Source of the DNA: Spirosoma sp. KUDC1026 | GTDB lineage: Bacteria > Bacteroidota > Bacteroidia > Cytophagales > Spirosomataceae | Length of the DNA: 64,000 nucleotides | Direction: 5' to 3' | Assembly (NCBI RefSeq): GCF_013375035.1 | Contig: NZ_CP056032.1 | Location: 790,001-854,000, forward strand | Part shown: piece after piece, positions 8,435-17,053 of the stretch | How the letters are laid out: each line of letters opens with the position of its first letter | Numbering within the stretch: position 1 is the stretch's first letter | Position numbers and translations under genes: made by a program | The notes under the pieces: generated by a model | The model's input: only the letters and a program-made list of their open reading frames with translations | The model's database searches: none | What the model was told of the DNA's origin: nothing

Positions 8435-9220
8435 GTGACGAACGCTTTTCTGATTATTGATGCCCAGGTTGACTTCTGTCACCCAGAGGGGGCACTCTTT
8501 GTACCCGGTGCCAATGAAGACATTGACCGCATAGCGCGGCTCATTCACCAGTACGCGCATCAGATTGATCATATCGTTGTAACGCTCGATACTCATCAAC
8601 TGCTGGACATTGCTCATCCGCAATTCTGGCAGAACGCCGAGGGGAAGCATCCTGATCTGTTTACGGTCATCTCTGCCGAGGACGTAAAAAATGGGCTGTG
8701 GATACCGCGTTTCAGCGCCGATAAGGCCCGTCAGTATATTCAGGCGCTGGAGACCGATGGCCAGTTCCAGCACGTGATCTGGCCCGAACACTGCCTGATT
8801 GGCTCGTCGGGGGCAGCCCTGCACGATACGTTACTGGCGGCCCTGAAAAACTGGGCACACCTGCGGGATCAGGACTATAGGGCGGTTCAGAAAGGGCTAT
8901 ATCCGCTGACCGAGCATTTTGGTGTATTTCAGGCGCAGGTACCCGATCCTGCTGTTCCCGAAACTCAGTTCAACGTAGCCCTGGCATCGGATCTGGATCG
9001 GTTTGATACGATCTACATCATGGGTGAAGCTAAATCGCACTGTGTCGCCAACAGTCTGAAACAACTGCTGGATTTTGCGCCGGCCATGAGTGAGAAACTG
9101 GTTCTTGTCACCGATTGTATGTCGGACGTAACGGGAATGGGGTATCTGGCCGATCCGATTTATGCTGATGCTTGGACCAAAAACGTCCGCTTTGCGGAGG
9201 CCGCCGATATTTTTGTCTGA
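8435..9220 (+). CDS. Isochorismatase-like cysteine hydrolase (nicotinamidase-type)
   Basis: 261 residues starting at a GTG (8435). The N-terminus TNAFLIIDAQVDFCHPEGALFVPGA is the isochorismatase/nicotinamidase fold with the catalytic Asp. The metal-site region is TLDTHQLLDIAHPQFW, and the nucleophilic Cys lies in GEAKSHCVANS. The set fits a nicotinamidase-like enzyme that would convert nicotinamide to nicotinate for NAD salvage. It is longer than typical PncA (about 200 residues) because of inserts around residues 60-150, so the exact substrate is uncertain. Confidence 0.8.
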   Translation: MTNAFLIIDAQVDFCHPEGALFVPGANEDIDRIARLIHQYAHQIDHIVVTLDTHQLLDIAHPQFWQNAEGKHPDLFTVISAEDVKNGLWIPRFSADKARQYIQALETDGQFQHVIWPEHCLIGSSGAALHDTLLAALKNWAHLRDQDYRAVQKGLYPLTEHFGVFQAQVPDPAVPETQFNVALASDLDRFDTIYIMGEAKSHCVANSLKQLLDFAPAMSEKLVLVTDCMSDVTGMGYLADPIYADAWTKNVRFAEAADIFV

Positions 9221-9241
9221 AATCGCCTAACTTTCGCAGTC

Positions 9242-9871
9242 ATGGAGAATGTAATACCCCTGTTTCCGCTCAACCTGGTTGTGTATCCCGGCGAAGATCT
9301 CAATCTGCACATCTTTGAACCGCGTTACCGTCAGTTGATCAATGAGTGTATCGACGAGGAAAAAACGTTCGGGATTCCGGTGTTTATTGATAATAAGCTT
9401 CCGGGTTACGGCACCATCATGCACGTAACAACCCTGCATAAACGCTACCCCGACGGACGAATGGATATCAAATCGAAAGGAATTTCGGTGTTCAAGCTGG
9501 TGAACTTTGAGAATCCATTACGGGATAAACTATACGCTGGGGGAGAGGTAGAAATCGTTGAGCCGGGCGAAACGTTCAGCGCCCATAATTCGGCTCTGAT
9601 CGAACGGCTGGACCGGTTATACAAACTGCTGGAAATCGATACTGACTACAACGCGGCTGTCAAGAATTTTTCCTATAAAGTAGCCCACAAAGTCGGGCTG
9701 TCAATTGAGCAGGAGTACGAATTACTGACGATCGACTCGGAAGCCGAACGACAACTCTTTCTGATTCAGCACCTCAATAATGTATTGCCGGTTGTTTCTG
9801 ATATGGAGCGCACCAAGCAGCGTATCCGGATGAATGGTCACTTCAAAAATCTGGACCCGCTTAATTTCTAG
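9242..9871 (+). CDS. LON substrate-binding domain protein
   Basis: 209 residues forming a stand-alone LON N-terminal (PUA-like) domain without the ATPase and protease parts of Lon. The start MENVIPLFPLNLVVYPGE, followed by LHIFEPRYRQL, is characteristic. Such proteins are widespread and probably bind peptides or proteins, but their role is not settled. It lies 21 nt downstream of the cysteine hydrolase. Its last 4 nt overlap the convergent permease gene at 9868. Confidence 0.85.
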   Translation: MENVIPLFPLNLVVYPGEDLNLHIFEPRYRQLINECIDEEKTFGIPVFIDNKLPGYGTIMHVTTLHKRYPDGRMDIKSKGISVFKLVNFENPLRDKLYAGGEVEIVEPGETFSAHNSALIERLDRLYKLLEIDTDYNAAVKNFSYKVAHKVGLSIEQEYELLTIDSEAERQLFLIQHLNNVLPVVSDMERTKQRIRMNGHFKNLDPLNF

Positions 9872-11019
9872 CTCTTCTCGTTGGTCTCGCCAATTTTCTT
9901 AGTCCGTTTGGGTAATTGATCGGCTAGTTGCTGTAAATTTTTGATGGGCGGCCGTGGTTTCTCTGCTTCGCCGATTAGGAAGCCGTAGGGCTTGAGGGCA
10001 TCGATCGAGTCGAAAATAACCTTAATAATAGCCGTCATGGGTAAGGCCAGCACCAGCCCGGGCAAACCCCATACGTTTTCCCACAGAATCAGGACGATAA
10101 TGGCTGCCAGCGGGTTAATACTCACTTTGGAACCGACAATATAAGGCGTAATAAAATTGCCCTCAATCGTCTGTACGAACAGAAAGACGCCAATGACGCC
10201 TAATGCTTTCAGCGGATTATCCTCTGTCACTAACGCGTAAGCAGCGGGCAGGAGTGAGCCGATTGAGATACCGAAATACGGAATCAGCACCAGACAGGCG
10301 CCAAAAAAGCCGAAGAAGATAGCATAGTCGATCCCCAGAATCAGCAGGCCAACGGTCATCAATGTTCCGATGATCAGGATAACCAGTACCAGCCCCGCCA
10401 GATAGTCTTTCACTACGGTATAAATGCCTCCCATGACGGCATCGATCTTTGATCGGCGCGCGTCCTCAAACGCTTTGTAAAAGAACGACCGGAAAAAATC
10501 GCGGTAAAGCAGGAAAAAGAAAATAAAAATCAGGATCAGGAAAACGTCAGTCAGGGCGCTGGTGGTTGCCAGCAGGGTAGAGGTCAGAATAGCGCCCCCT
10601 TCGGCTATTGACTCATTCAGATATTTACGAACTTCGGTGAGCTGACGCTGCCGGTTGATATTGAAGCGTTCGTCGGCGAAGGTTTGCACCTGATCCAGAA
10701 ATTTGTTGCCCCGCTCCATTAGCTGCGGAACGACCTCCGTAAAATTACTGATCTGCATTGAAACGGCGTACAGGATGCCGCCAATGGCCGCCAGTGTCAA
10801 TAAGAGACACACAACGATGGCCAGCACGCGGGGAAATTTCCAGCTTTCGAGCCGATTTGCCAGTGGAAATAGCAATACCGAAAACAGGATACCGAAAACG
10901 AGCGGAATGAGCACACCTTTCAGAGCGTGCAGACCGTACACGACAATAACCAGTGAGATCAGTACAAAGCAAAATTTAGCGTAGTAGGGAAGGATAATTT
11001 CCCGGGGGCGAATGTTCAT
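9868..11019 (-). CDS. AI-2E family transporter (PerM/YdiK-like permease)
   Basis: 383 residues with the layout of the AI-2E exporter family: paired hydrophobic helices at the N-terminus (for example FVLISLVIVVYGL and VLIPLVFGILFSVLLFPL), a soluble segment around 85-145, then a cluster of membrane helices to about residue 340. The conserved stretch PYFGISIGSLLPA and the final GLPGLVLALPMTAI are visible. Members export autoinducer-2 or act as ion/H+ antiporters, and the substrate here cannot be told from sequence. The C-terminal tail is basic and cytoplasmic. Confidence 0.85.
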   Translation of the reverse strand: MNIRPREIILPYYAKFCFVLISLVIVVYGLHALKGVLIPLVFGILFSVLLFPLANRLESWKFPRVLAIVVCLLLTLAAIGGILYAVSMQISNFTEVVPQLMERGNKFLDQVQTFADERFNINRQRQLTEVRKYLNESIAEGGAILTSTLLATTSALTDVFLILIFIFFFLLYRDFFRSFFYKAFEDARRSKIDAVMGGIYTVVKDYLAGLVLVILIIGTLMTVGLLILGIDYAIFFGFFGACLVLIPYFGISIGSLLPAAYALVTEDNPLKALGVIGVFLFVQTIEGNFITPYIVGSKVSINPLAAIIVLILWENVWGLPGLVLALPMTAIIKVIFDSIDALKPYGFLIGEAEKPRPPIKNLQQLADQLPKRTKKIGETNEKS

Positions 11020-11325
11020 AAGTTCTGGTTAACTCTCTTGACTGCCGAAAGGTTTATGAGTTACGAGGGGTTCCAAAAGAAACGCTGATCGGGAGTCTCC
11101 TTACTTGTTAACCGTTTTTCAGAAACCGGATTTTGCCGTTGAAAAATTCTGCTGGCGGTTACGAATGCCAATCGCAGATAATACGCAAATGGCTGAAATT
11201 GACTTGTTTGGGTGTTAAGTTTTTGTTAAGTATGTGTTGCTCATTCATTACGGTAACATTAAGCCGTGTAACTTCGGGCAACCTATCAACTGGAATAGGA
11301 CAGGTTTTTACCAACTTCACTACGT

Positions 11326-12033
11326 ATGAGTGCTGCCAAAGCTGCTCAGCCATTACACCGAATTTTAGTCGTCGATGACGACGTCGACATCGTTGAGATG
11401 CTCGAATACAATCTCAGCAAAGAAGGATACGATGTCCGGACAGCATCCGATGGCCGTAAAGCTGTTGAGATTGCCCGGACGTACCTGCCAGAACTGGTCG
11501 TTCTCGACATCATGATGCCCCAGCTGGATGGGATCGAAGCCGGTCGGCAGCTGCGCGAAATCCCCGAACTGCGGCAAACGTACATCCTGTATCTAACGGC
11601 CCGCTCAGAAGAGTATTCAGAAGTGGCAGCTTTCGACGTGGGGGCTGATGATTACATTACCAAGCCCATTAAACCACGGGCGCTGATGAGCCGGATCAAC
11701 GCGCTATTCCGGCGCGAAGCACAGAAAGCAGATCCGGGTGAACAGGTCACCATCGCTGATCTGGTTATCAATCGCAAGAATTACTCGGTTAGTCAGGGTG
11801 ACAAATCGGTGATACTGCCGAAGAAAGAATTTGAACTGCTGTTTTTCCTGGCCCAGCATCCTAATAAGGTATTCAGCCGTGAAGAACTGCTGCAACGCAT
11901 CTGGGGCGCTGATATTTACGTGCTCGAACGTACCGTTGACGTTCATATTCGGAAACTCCGCGAAAAAATTGGTGATACGCACATTCGTACCCTAAAAGGC
12001 GTTGGGTATATGTTTACCGACCAACCCGAATAA
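11326..12033 (+). CDS. OmpR/PhoB-family response regulator
   Basis: 235 residues. The receiver domain has acidic residues in VVDDD, the phospho-acceptor Asp61 in VVLDIMMPQLDG, and the switch Lys in YITKPIKPRAL. The C-terminal winged-helix DNA-binding domain runs from about 140, with HPNKVFSREELLQRIWG and RTVDVHIRKLREKIG. It precedes the histidine kinase gene by 94 nt, nearly all of which is an octamer-array hairpin. Pairing and order resemble phoB-phoR, so a phosphate response is possible, but no phosphate genes are nearby. Confidence 0.92.
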   Translation: MSAAKAAQPLHRILVVDDDVDIVEMLEYNLSKEGYDVRTASDGRKAVEIARTYLPELVVLDIMMPQLDGIEAGRQLREIPELRQTYILYLTARSEEYSEVAAFDVGADDYITKPIKPRALMSRINALFRREAQKADPGEQVTIADLVINRKNYSVSQGDKSVILPKKEFELLFFLAQHPNKVFSREELLQRIWGADIYVLERTVDVHIRKLREKIGDTHIRTLKGVGYMFTDQPE

Positions 12034-12034
12034 T

Positions 12035-12124
12035 TTAAAGAGCGAAAGAGCGAATGAGTGAAAGAGCGAATGGCTGTCGCCGGTTTTATTCACTCTTTCG
12101 CTCTTTCGTACTTTCACTCTTTAA
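12035..12124. repeat. Octamer-array hairpin between response regulator and kinase (copy 2)
   Basis: Two 37-nt arms (12035-12071 and 12088-12124) pair with about six mismatches. Each arm consists of 8-bp units of the forms GAGCGAAA, GAGCGAAT and GAGTGAAA, with GTACGAAA also present on the distal arm's complement. The loop carries GCGACAGC on the minus strand. The element starts 2 nt after the TAA of the response regulator and ends 3 nt before the kinase ATG. Confidence 0.88.
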
Positions 12125-12127
12125 TCC

Positions 12128-13162
12128 ATGTCCCTCAGTCCCCGCATAATTGCTTTTTTACTGGCTTGCCTGATTTCGTTTCTAACGGTATCGTTTCTAG
12201 CTTTCATTGATGGCGTTACCGAAACAATGCTGTTCGTAACGGGGCTGTCTTCCTTTGTTGTTTCGCTGTTTCTGGTGATGTACACAATCGAGGTACTGGT
12301 ATACCGCGAGGTTGATAAGATGTACAAGACTATCAACAAGCTGAAGATGAAGGATTTTACGATCTCTCGTAAGTCGCTGGTTAAGAACAATAACCCTTTC
12401 AAAAAGCTGAACGACGAGATATTTGTCTACGTCGCCAAAAAGCAGAAGGAGATTGACGAGCTCAAACGGCTGGAACAGTTTCGCCGGGAATTTCTGGCCG
12501 ACGTATCGCACGAATTAAAGACCCCCATTTTTGCCGCCCAGGGATTCATTCATACATTGATCGACGGCGCAATGGACGACGAACGGGTGCGGGATAAATT
12601 TCTGGCAAAAGCAGCCAAAAGTCTCGATGGCCTTGATGCGCTGGTGAAAGACCTGCTGGTGCTCTCGCAGCTCGAAACGGGCGAGGTGAAGATGAGTTTT
12701 GAGAAAGTTGATATGACAGAAGTCACCGAAGAAATCTTCGATCAACTCGAGAAAATTGCCCAGGCTCGCGGAACGTCGCTCAAAATGCGGGTCAGTCGGC
12801 CCGGGCCCATGCGGGTTAAAGCCGATAGTTCGCGGATTACGCAGGTGATGACTAACCTGATCGAAAATGCGGTGAAATACGGCAATGACAAAGGTAAGGT
12901 TGTTGTCAGTCTGGAAGAGGAAAAAAAGCACGTCGTCATCTCCGTTCGCGACGACGGGCCTGGTATTCCGCCCGAACACCTGAGCCGAATCTTCGAGCGA
13001 TTCTATCGGGTGGAGAAAAGCCGATCAAAAGATCGGGGTGGTACGGGGCTTGGATTAGCTATTGTCAAGCATATCCTGGGGGCGCACAAATCGAAAGTTA
13101 CCGTGATGAGCAAGCTCGATAAGGGCACTACGTTCCAGTTTAAACTCGACCGGGTTGATTAA
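12128..13162 (+). CDS. Membrane sensor histidine kinase (PhoR-like)
   Basis: 344 residues. Two N-terminal membrane helices (about 6-27 and 34-56) are separated by only a few residues, so there is almost no periplasmic sensor domain. The HisKA domain holds the phospho-acceptor His128 in FLADVSHELKTP. The ATPase domain carries NLIENAVKYG (N box), DDGPGIPP (G1), FERFYRVEKSRS (F box) and GGTGLGLAIVKHIL (G2). It partners the upstream regulator. The gene overlaps the 3' end of the convergent gene at 13159 by 4 nt. Confidence 0.92.
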   Translation: MSLSPRIIAFLLACLISFLTVSFLAFIDGVTETMLFVTGLSSFVVSLFLVMYTIEVLVYREVDKMYKTINKLKMKDFTISRKSLVKNNNPFKKLNDEIFVYVAKKQKEIDELKRLEQFRREFLADVSHELKTPIFAAQGFIHTLIDGAMDDERVRDKFLAKAAKSLDGLDALVKDLLVLSQLETGEVKMSFEKVDMTEVTEEIFDQLEKIAQARGTSLKMRVSRPGPMRVKADSSRITQVMTNLIENAVKYGNDKGKVVVSLEEEKKHVVISVRDDGPGIPPEHLSRIFERFYRVEKSRSKDRGGTGLGLAIVKHILGAHKSKVTVMSKLDKGTTFQFKLDRVD

Positions 13163-14421
13163 ATAACCCGTTTCAGAGCGAACTGGGCCATGACGAGCTG
13201 ACCGCTCCGACGTACCAGCAACGAGATTTCTTTGCCTTCGCCTTTCTGCAATAGTTTATAAATGTCGCTCACGCTCAGTTCCTGGGCGGGATGGCTGTCC
13301 ACAAACAGTACTTCATCTCCTTCCCGAAGGCCGGCCAGATCTGCTGGTGAGCCCGGAATCAACTTGTCAACGTAGTAGTTCCGCAACCGATCGCCCTTGG
13401 CCCGTAGGGCTACCCCACTCATGTCGTGCTCAAACTGTTCCCGCATCATGCGTTTGACAGGCTTCAGCACCATATAGCGGTCTGGATAATTGAACGTAAC
13501 ATTGAACCGGCGCAGTAGCTCGCACCCAACGTTACCCTGCCGATCGGGCATGTTGATGAGTTTCATGCCGAAGGCAATGCTGTCGGGAAACGACGCCAGT
13601 ACGTTGTTGACCTCGTAGCGGCCAAACCGGATCTTTTCAATACGTCCCAGATTGCCATTGATAACCCCGTTGAGGCCACGGCCCAACTGCGCCCGAATAA
13701 CTTTAGCCGGTAGCGGCATACCCGTCGTGTTGCGTGACCGGTCCAGCAGCAGGGCGTGGCCCGCGCCCGTATCCAGCACAACCCGCAGCGGAGTTACTTT
13801 ATTGCCTTCAAAAACGGCCATTACGTCGGTATAGGCTTTGGTATCCTGAATAGTCAGCTGATACTGGTCTCCCTTCCGTTTGTTGTAGCGGTAGTTTTTG
13901 GGCGTCATAACGAGCAGCTCCCGACGCTGGAAATCGATATTGACGACGAAATTGGCAAACAGCTCATACCCAAAAATGCCGTCGATGGGTGTGCCTACGT
14001 ATTCTGAGAGTTTGAGAATATCTTCGTCAAGTATCAGTACGTTGTGATGGGCGGCCTGCATACCGGCCAGCTTGATTCGGTTGTTTATGGCTACCGATGC
14101 AGTCAGGTGACCACCCTCGCCCGCGCCGGTTATGTTTACTTTCCTGGCCAGAGTAGGCATTCGGTACTTGAAAGCATTTGGATTAGTGATGATGGTATTG
14201 CTGACGCCTGTATCCAGGATGAACCGTAACGTGTCAGACTCGTTGATCTGAACGCGCACGATAATCAGGTTTGAATGAAGCTCGAATGGAATCCGGGTCC
14301 ACGTCCGGTTTTTAGTGATATAAAACCCAAAACGGTCGCGATCCGGCGATTTTCTGCTATCGTCAGCTTGCGCCGATAGGCACATATGTAGTACGCTGAT
14401 AATCAAGAAAAGATTTTTCAT
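13159..14421 (-). CDS. Secreted retropepsin-like aspartic protease with C-terminal PDZ domain
   Basis: 420 residues with a signal peptide (MKNLFLIISVLHMCLSAQA). Two aspartyl half-sites occur in one chain: Asp70 in FILDTGVSNT and Asp217 in VVLDTGAGHA. That gives a complete two-Asp active site on a single polypeptide rather than a homodimer. A PDZ domain covers about 330-415 (GSPADLAGLREGDEVLFVD). The likely location is the periplasm and the substrate is unknown. A 34-bp AT palindrome lies 28 nt upstream of its start. Confidence 0.85.
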   Translation of the reverse strand: MKNLFLIISVLHMCLSAQADDSRKSPDRDRFGFYITKNRTWTRIPFELHSNLIIVRVQINESDTLRFILDTGVSNTIITNPNAFKYRMPTLARKVNITGAGEGGHLTASVAINNRIKLAGMQAAHHNVLILDEDILKLSEYVGTPIDGIFGYELFANFVVNIDFQRRELLVMTPKNYRYNKRKGDQYQLTIQDTKAYTDVMAVFEGNKVTPLRVVLDTGAGHALLLDRSRNTTGMPLPAKVIRAQLGRGLNGVINGNLGRIEKIRFGRYEVNNVLASFPDSIAFGMKLINMPDRQGNVGCELLRRFNVTFNYPDRYMVLKPVKRMMREQFEHDMSGVALRAKGDRLRNYYVDKLIPGSPADLAGLREGDEVLFVDSHPAQELSVSDIYKLLQKGEGKEISLLVRRSGQLVMAQFALKRVI

Positions 14422-14448
14422 AACCGTATCAATCTTGATATAAAGTTA

Positions 14449-14482
14449 TTATTTTTTATTGAAATATTTCAATAAAAAATAA
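14449..14482. promoter_or_regulatory. Perfect 34-bp AT-rich palindrome
   Basis: The sequence reads the same on both strands from 14449 to 14482 and is centred on GAAATATTTC. It lies in the 235-nt divergent spacer between the aspartic protease gene (start 14421) and tpiA (start 14657). A divergent spacer needs no terminator, so an operator for a dimeric or tetrameric regulator is the more likely role. That is an inference. Confidence 0.6.
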
Positions 14483-14656
14483 GCCTAAAATTTTCATAAT
14501 TCTGTAAATGATTACCTGTACAGGAGGGTGACTAAAAATTAGCTTTTCTTTAACGAATCGGTTCGGTCGAAAAGCCCTAATTTCGCCCGGAACTAGCATC
14601 CGGACAGACCTGTTCGACGCTGGATAAATTGATTATGAACACCCTATTGATGTTGT

Positions 14657-15418
14657 ATGCGTAAGAAGATTGTTGCCGGTAACTGGAAGATGAACAAAAC
14701 GGCCGACGAAGCAACCGCTTTGTTGTCGGAGGTAGTTAACATGATTAAGGATGAGGTGACGAGCGACGTGCAGGTGGTACTTTGCCCCCCAGCCATTTAC
14801 CTGACCTCATTCCGGCAATATGTCCCGGCGGGCGGTAAAGTTGCTTTAGGCGCGCAGAACTGCCACGAGAAAGCGTCCGGGGCCTATACCGGCGAAATCT
14901 CGGCACCTATGCTGCAGTCGATCGGGGTTGAGTATGTTATTCTGGGCCACAGCGAGCGTCGGCAGTACTTTGGCGAAACCAATGCGCAATTGGCTGACAA
15001 AGTAAACATCGCCTTGGAAAACGGCCTGACCCCTATTTTCTGCTGCGGTGAGTCGCGGGATCTGCGCGAAAACGGCGATTACGTCGGTTTCGTGAAAGAC
15101 CAGCTTACCGAAAGCCTGTTTCATCTGTCGCCTGAGCAGTTTGCAAACGTCGTGATTGCTTACGAACCGATTTGGGCCATTGGAACTGGCCTGACCGCAT
15201 CGTCGGCGCAGGCGCAGGACATGCACTTCGAACTACGCCAGCACATTGCCGGTCAGTATGGCGATGAAGTGGCTCAGGACACGTCAATCCTGTACGGTGG
15301 CAGCGCTAATGAGAAAAATGCGCAAGAGCTCTTCTCTCAGCCCGACGTTGATGGGGGCCTGATCGGTGGTGCCTCCCTCAAATCCCGTGAGTTTACGACG
15401 GTAGTAAAGGCAGCTTAA
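14657..15418 (+). CDS. tpiA: Triosephosphate isomerase
   Basis: Interconverts dihydroxyacetone phosphate and glyceraldehyde 3-phosphate in glycolysis. 253 residues. The active-site residues are Asn9 and Lys11 in GNWKMNKT, His98 in ILGHSERR and Glu170 in AYEPIWAIGTG. The phosphate-binding YGGSAN motif is present near the C-terminus. It is followed by a DUF985 cupin gene after an octamer-array hairpin. Confidence 0.98.
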   Translation: MRKKIVAGNWKMNKTADEATALLSEVVNMIKDEVTSDVQVVLCPPAIYLTSFRQYVPAGGKVALGAQNCHEKASGAYTGEISAPMLQSIGVEYVILGHSERRQYFGETNAQLADKVNIALENGLTPIFCCGESRDLRENGDYVGFVKDQLTESLFHLSPEQFANVVIAYEPIWAIGTGLTASSAQAQDMHFELRQHIAGQYGDEVAQDTSILYGGSANEKNAQELFSQPDVDGGLIGGASLKSREFTTVVKAA

Positions 15419-15422
15419 TCTA

Positions 15423-15506
15423 AAAGAGCGAAAGTACGAATGAGTGAAAGAGCGATTCTTGCGTCAGCTGTTTTCGCTCTTTCACTCATTCGTACTTTCG
15501 CTCTTT
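15423..15506. repeat. Octamer-array hairpin between tpiA and cupin gene (copy 3)
   Basis: A perfect 33-bp inverted repeat (15423-15455 and 15474-15506) with an 18-nt loop. The arm units are GAGCGAAA, GTACGAAT, GAGTGAAA and GAGCGA. The loop contains GCGTCAGC on the plus strand. The element starts 4 nt after the tpiA stop and ends 7 nt before the next ATG. Confidence 0.9.
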
Positions 15507-15513
15507 ACATCTT

Positions 15514-16008
15514 ATGACTTCTCAGTTTTACGTCGATTCCCTCTCCATGCAGCCACATCCGGAAGGGGGCTATTTTGCGGAAACGTACCGGTCGGGTGAG
15601 ACCGTAACTGCCTCGGCGTTACCAAGCCGATTTATGGGTGATCGGGTGTTTAGTACGGCTATTTACTTTCTGCTGGAGAGCCATCACGTATCGGCCTTGC
15701 ACCGGATTCAGGCCGACGAGGTCTGGCATTTCTACGCCGGTGGCCCGCTGGACGTATTTGTAATCGCCCCAGCCGGAAACCTGTCCGTTATTCACCTGGG
15801 GCCAGATTTAACAAATGGACAGGTCTTTCAGGCGGTTGTGCCAGCGGGCTGTTGGTTTGGTTCGAAACCAGCGCCAGGTACTCCATTCTCATTAGTGGGG
15901 TGTACCGTCGCACCGGGTTTCGACTTTGCCGACTTCGAACTGGCTGACCGTGCTACGTTGCTGGCTCAGTTTCCTCAACACCAGCTTGTAATCGAACAGC
16001 TTACTTAA
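15514..16008 (+). CDS. DUF985 cupin-family protein
   Basis: 164 residues with the cupin_5/DUF985 pattern: MQPHPEGGYFAETYRS near the N-terminus, FLLESHHVSALHRIQADEVWHFYAGGPL in the middle and VPAGCWFGS with GCTVAPGFDFADFEL at the end. Members are small single-domain beta-barrels. Some are linked to sugar metabolism, but no reaction is established for this one. The 3' end overlaps the convergent gene at 16001 by 8 nt. Confidence 0.88.
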   Translation: MTSQFYVDSLSMQPHPEGGYFAETYRSGETVTASALPSRFMGDRVFSTAIYFLLESHHVSALHRIQADEVWHFYAGGPLDVFVIAPAGNLSVIHLGPDLTNGQVFQAVVPAGCWFGSKPAPGTPFSLVGCTVAPGFDFADFELADRATLLAQFPQHQLVIEQLT

Positions 16009-17053
16009 AGCTTACATTGCCGTATTTCGATACAACCCGCACTTTCGTGCCTGTGCCTTTCCCGACCTTACCGACGTATTGTTTGGTCAGCTTTGGGCCC
16101 CGGTTACTACTGCCGTCATTTGGCTGAGAGGTAAAATGAAAAGTAGGGGAGGACGAGTGGTTGAAATTACCGTAACTAACTGTTACGTCGAAGTCAACAT
16201 CATTCCCACTGGCAACGGGCAACGCTACGGATGAATACGACGACCGAATATCCAGATTGTTAACGGTAGCCGGGAGTTGTTCAATGCGGAACCCACCCGA
16301 AAAGCTGACGTCAATCTTACCTGACTCGCGTAACGTACCAATCTCAGCGTCGACATAGTCGATATTCGCATTTAGCTTGCCAATGTCGCCAATTCGCATC
16401 TTCCCAAATTTGTTAATCAGCGTTAGCGTGTTGGCCCGGTTCAGGTCCAGTTTTCCGTACGCCATCTCCAGTTTGGCCTGGTCGAGGGTGTTGATATTGG
16501 CGTTTCCGTAGGCCACGTCGATATCCGTCAACCGGCTGGTTAGCTCATTCGCCTGTACGTTGCCATAACGGCTGTAAACGGTCAGGGGCGCGTGGAAATC
16601 TGAAACCAGCGTGTTGCCAAACTTATTCCGGATGGTCAGCGCATTGGCGCGGGGCATAGTAACGGTATAATCGATTTTGACATAGTTACGGTCGCCCCCG
16701 TTCTTCCAGCGGTTGAAACTCCAGTTCGACGCTATGTTCTGATTGAAGTTCGTACGGACCAGGATCTGATTTCCTGAGCGTTTTTCTTCGATCGTGATGG
16801 CGTCGATGAACTGCTGGGTCCGCTCGTCGGAGCTTGCGCTGGCCGAGATGGTGATCTGAACGCGGATTTCGTTTTTATCCCACAACCCGACAGAAACCTG
16901 ACCAAACTGATTATCAATGCTTAGGGCGTCGCTGGCCGTTACGTCATACAGTTTGATAATCGTCTTTTTTCGTTCAACAACTCCCGCCAGCGGGTCTTCT
17001 GCCAGCACCAGCAGCGGGACTAAATAAAACAGGCAGCTAAACAGGAATCGCAT
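16001..17053 (-). CDS. Exported beta-repeat (DUF4097-like) protein of an ECF sigma operon
   Basis: 350 residues with a signal peptide (MRFLFSCLFYLVPLLVLA). The mature part is a series of short beta-strand repeats, such as VYSRYGNVQANELTSR, KLEMAYGKLDLNRANT and LINKFGKMRIGDIGKLN. This pattern suggests a right-handed beta-helix of the putative-adhesin type. The likely location is the periplasm or outer surface. It overlaps the upstream anti-sigma-like gene by 17 nt and so is probably translationally coupled to it. I infer a link to an envelope response. Confidence 0.7.
   Translation of the reverse strand: MRFLFSCLFYLVPLLVLAEDPLAGVVERKKTIIKLYDVTASDALSIDNQFGQVSVGLWDKNEIRVQITISASASSDERTQQFIDAITIEEKRSGNQILVRTNFNQNIASNWSFNRWKNGGDRNYVKIDYTVTMPRANALTIRNKFGNTLVSDFHAPLTVYSRYGNVQANELTSRLTDIDVAYGNANINTLDQAKLEMAYGKLDLNRANTLTLINKFGKMRIGDIGKLNANIDYVDAEIGTLRESGKIDVSFSGGFRIEQLPATVNNLDIRSSYSSVALPVASGNDVDFDVTVSYGNFNHSSSPTFHFTSQPNDGSSNRGPKLTKQYVGKVGKGTGTKVRVVSKYGNVSFK

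Noticed and set aside
11040..11325. Possible RNA gene in the 286-nt spacer before the response regulator
   Set aside because: I found no cloverleaf, conserved riboswitch core or strong terminator here; only ordinary promoter-like AT-rich sequence.
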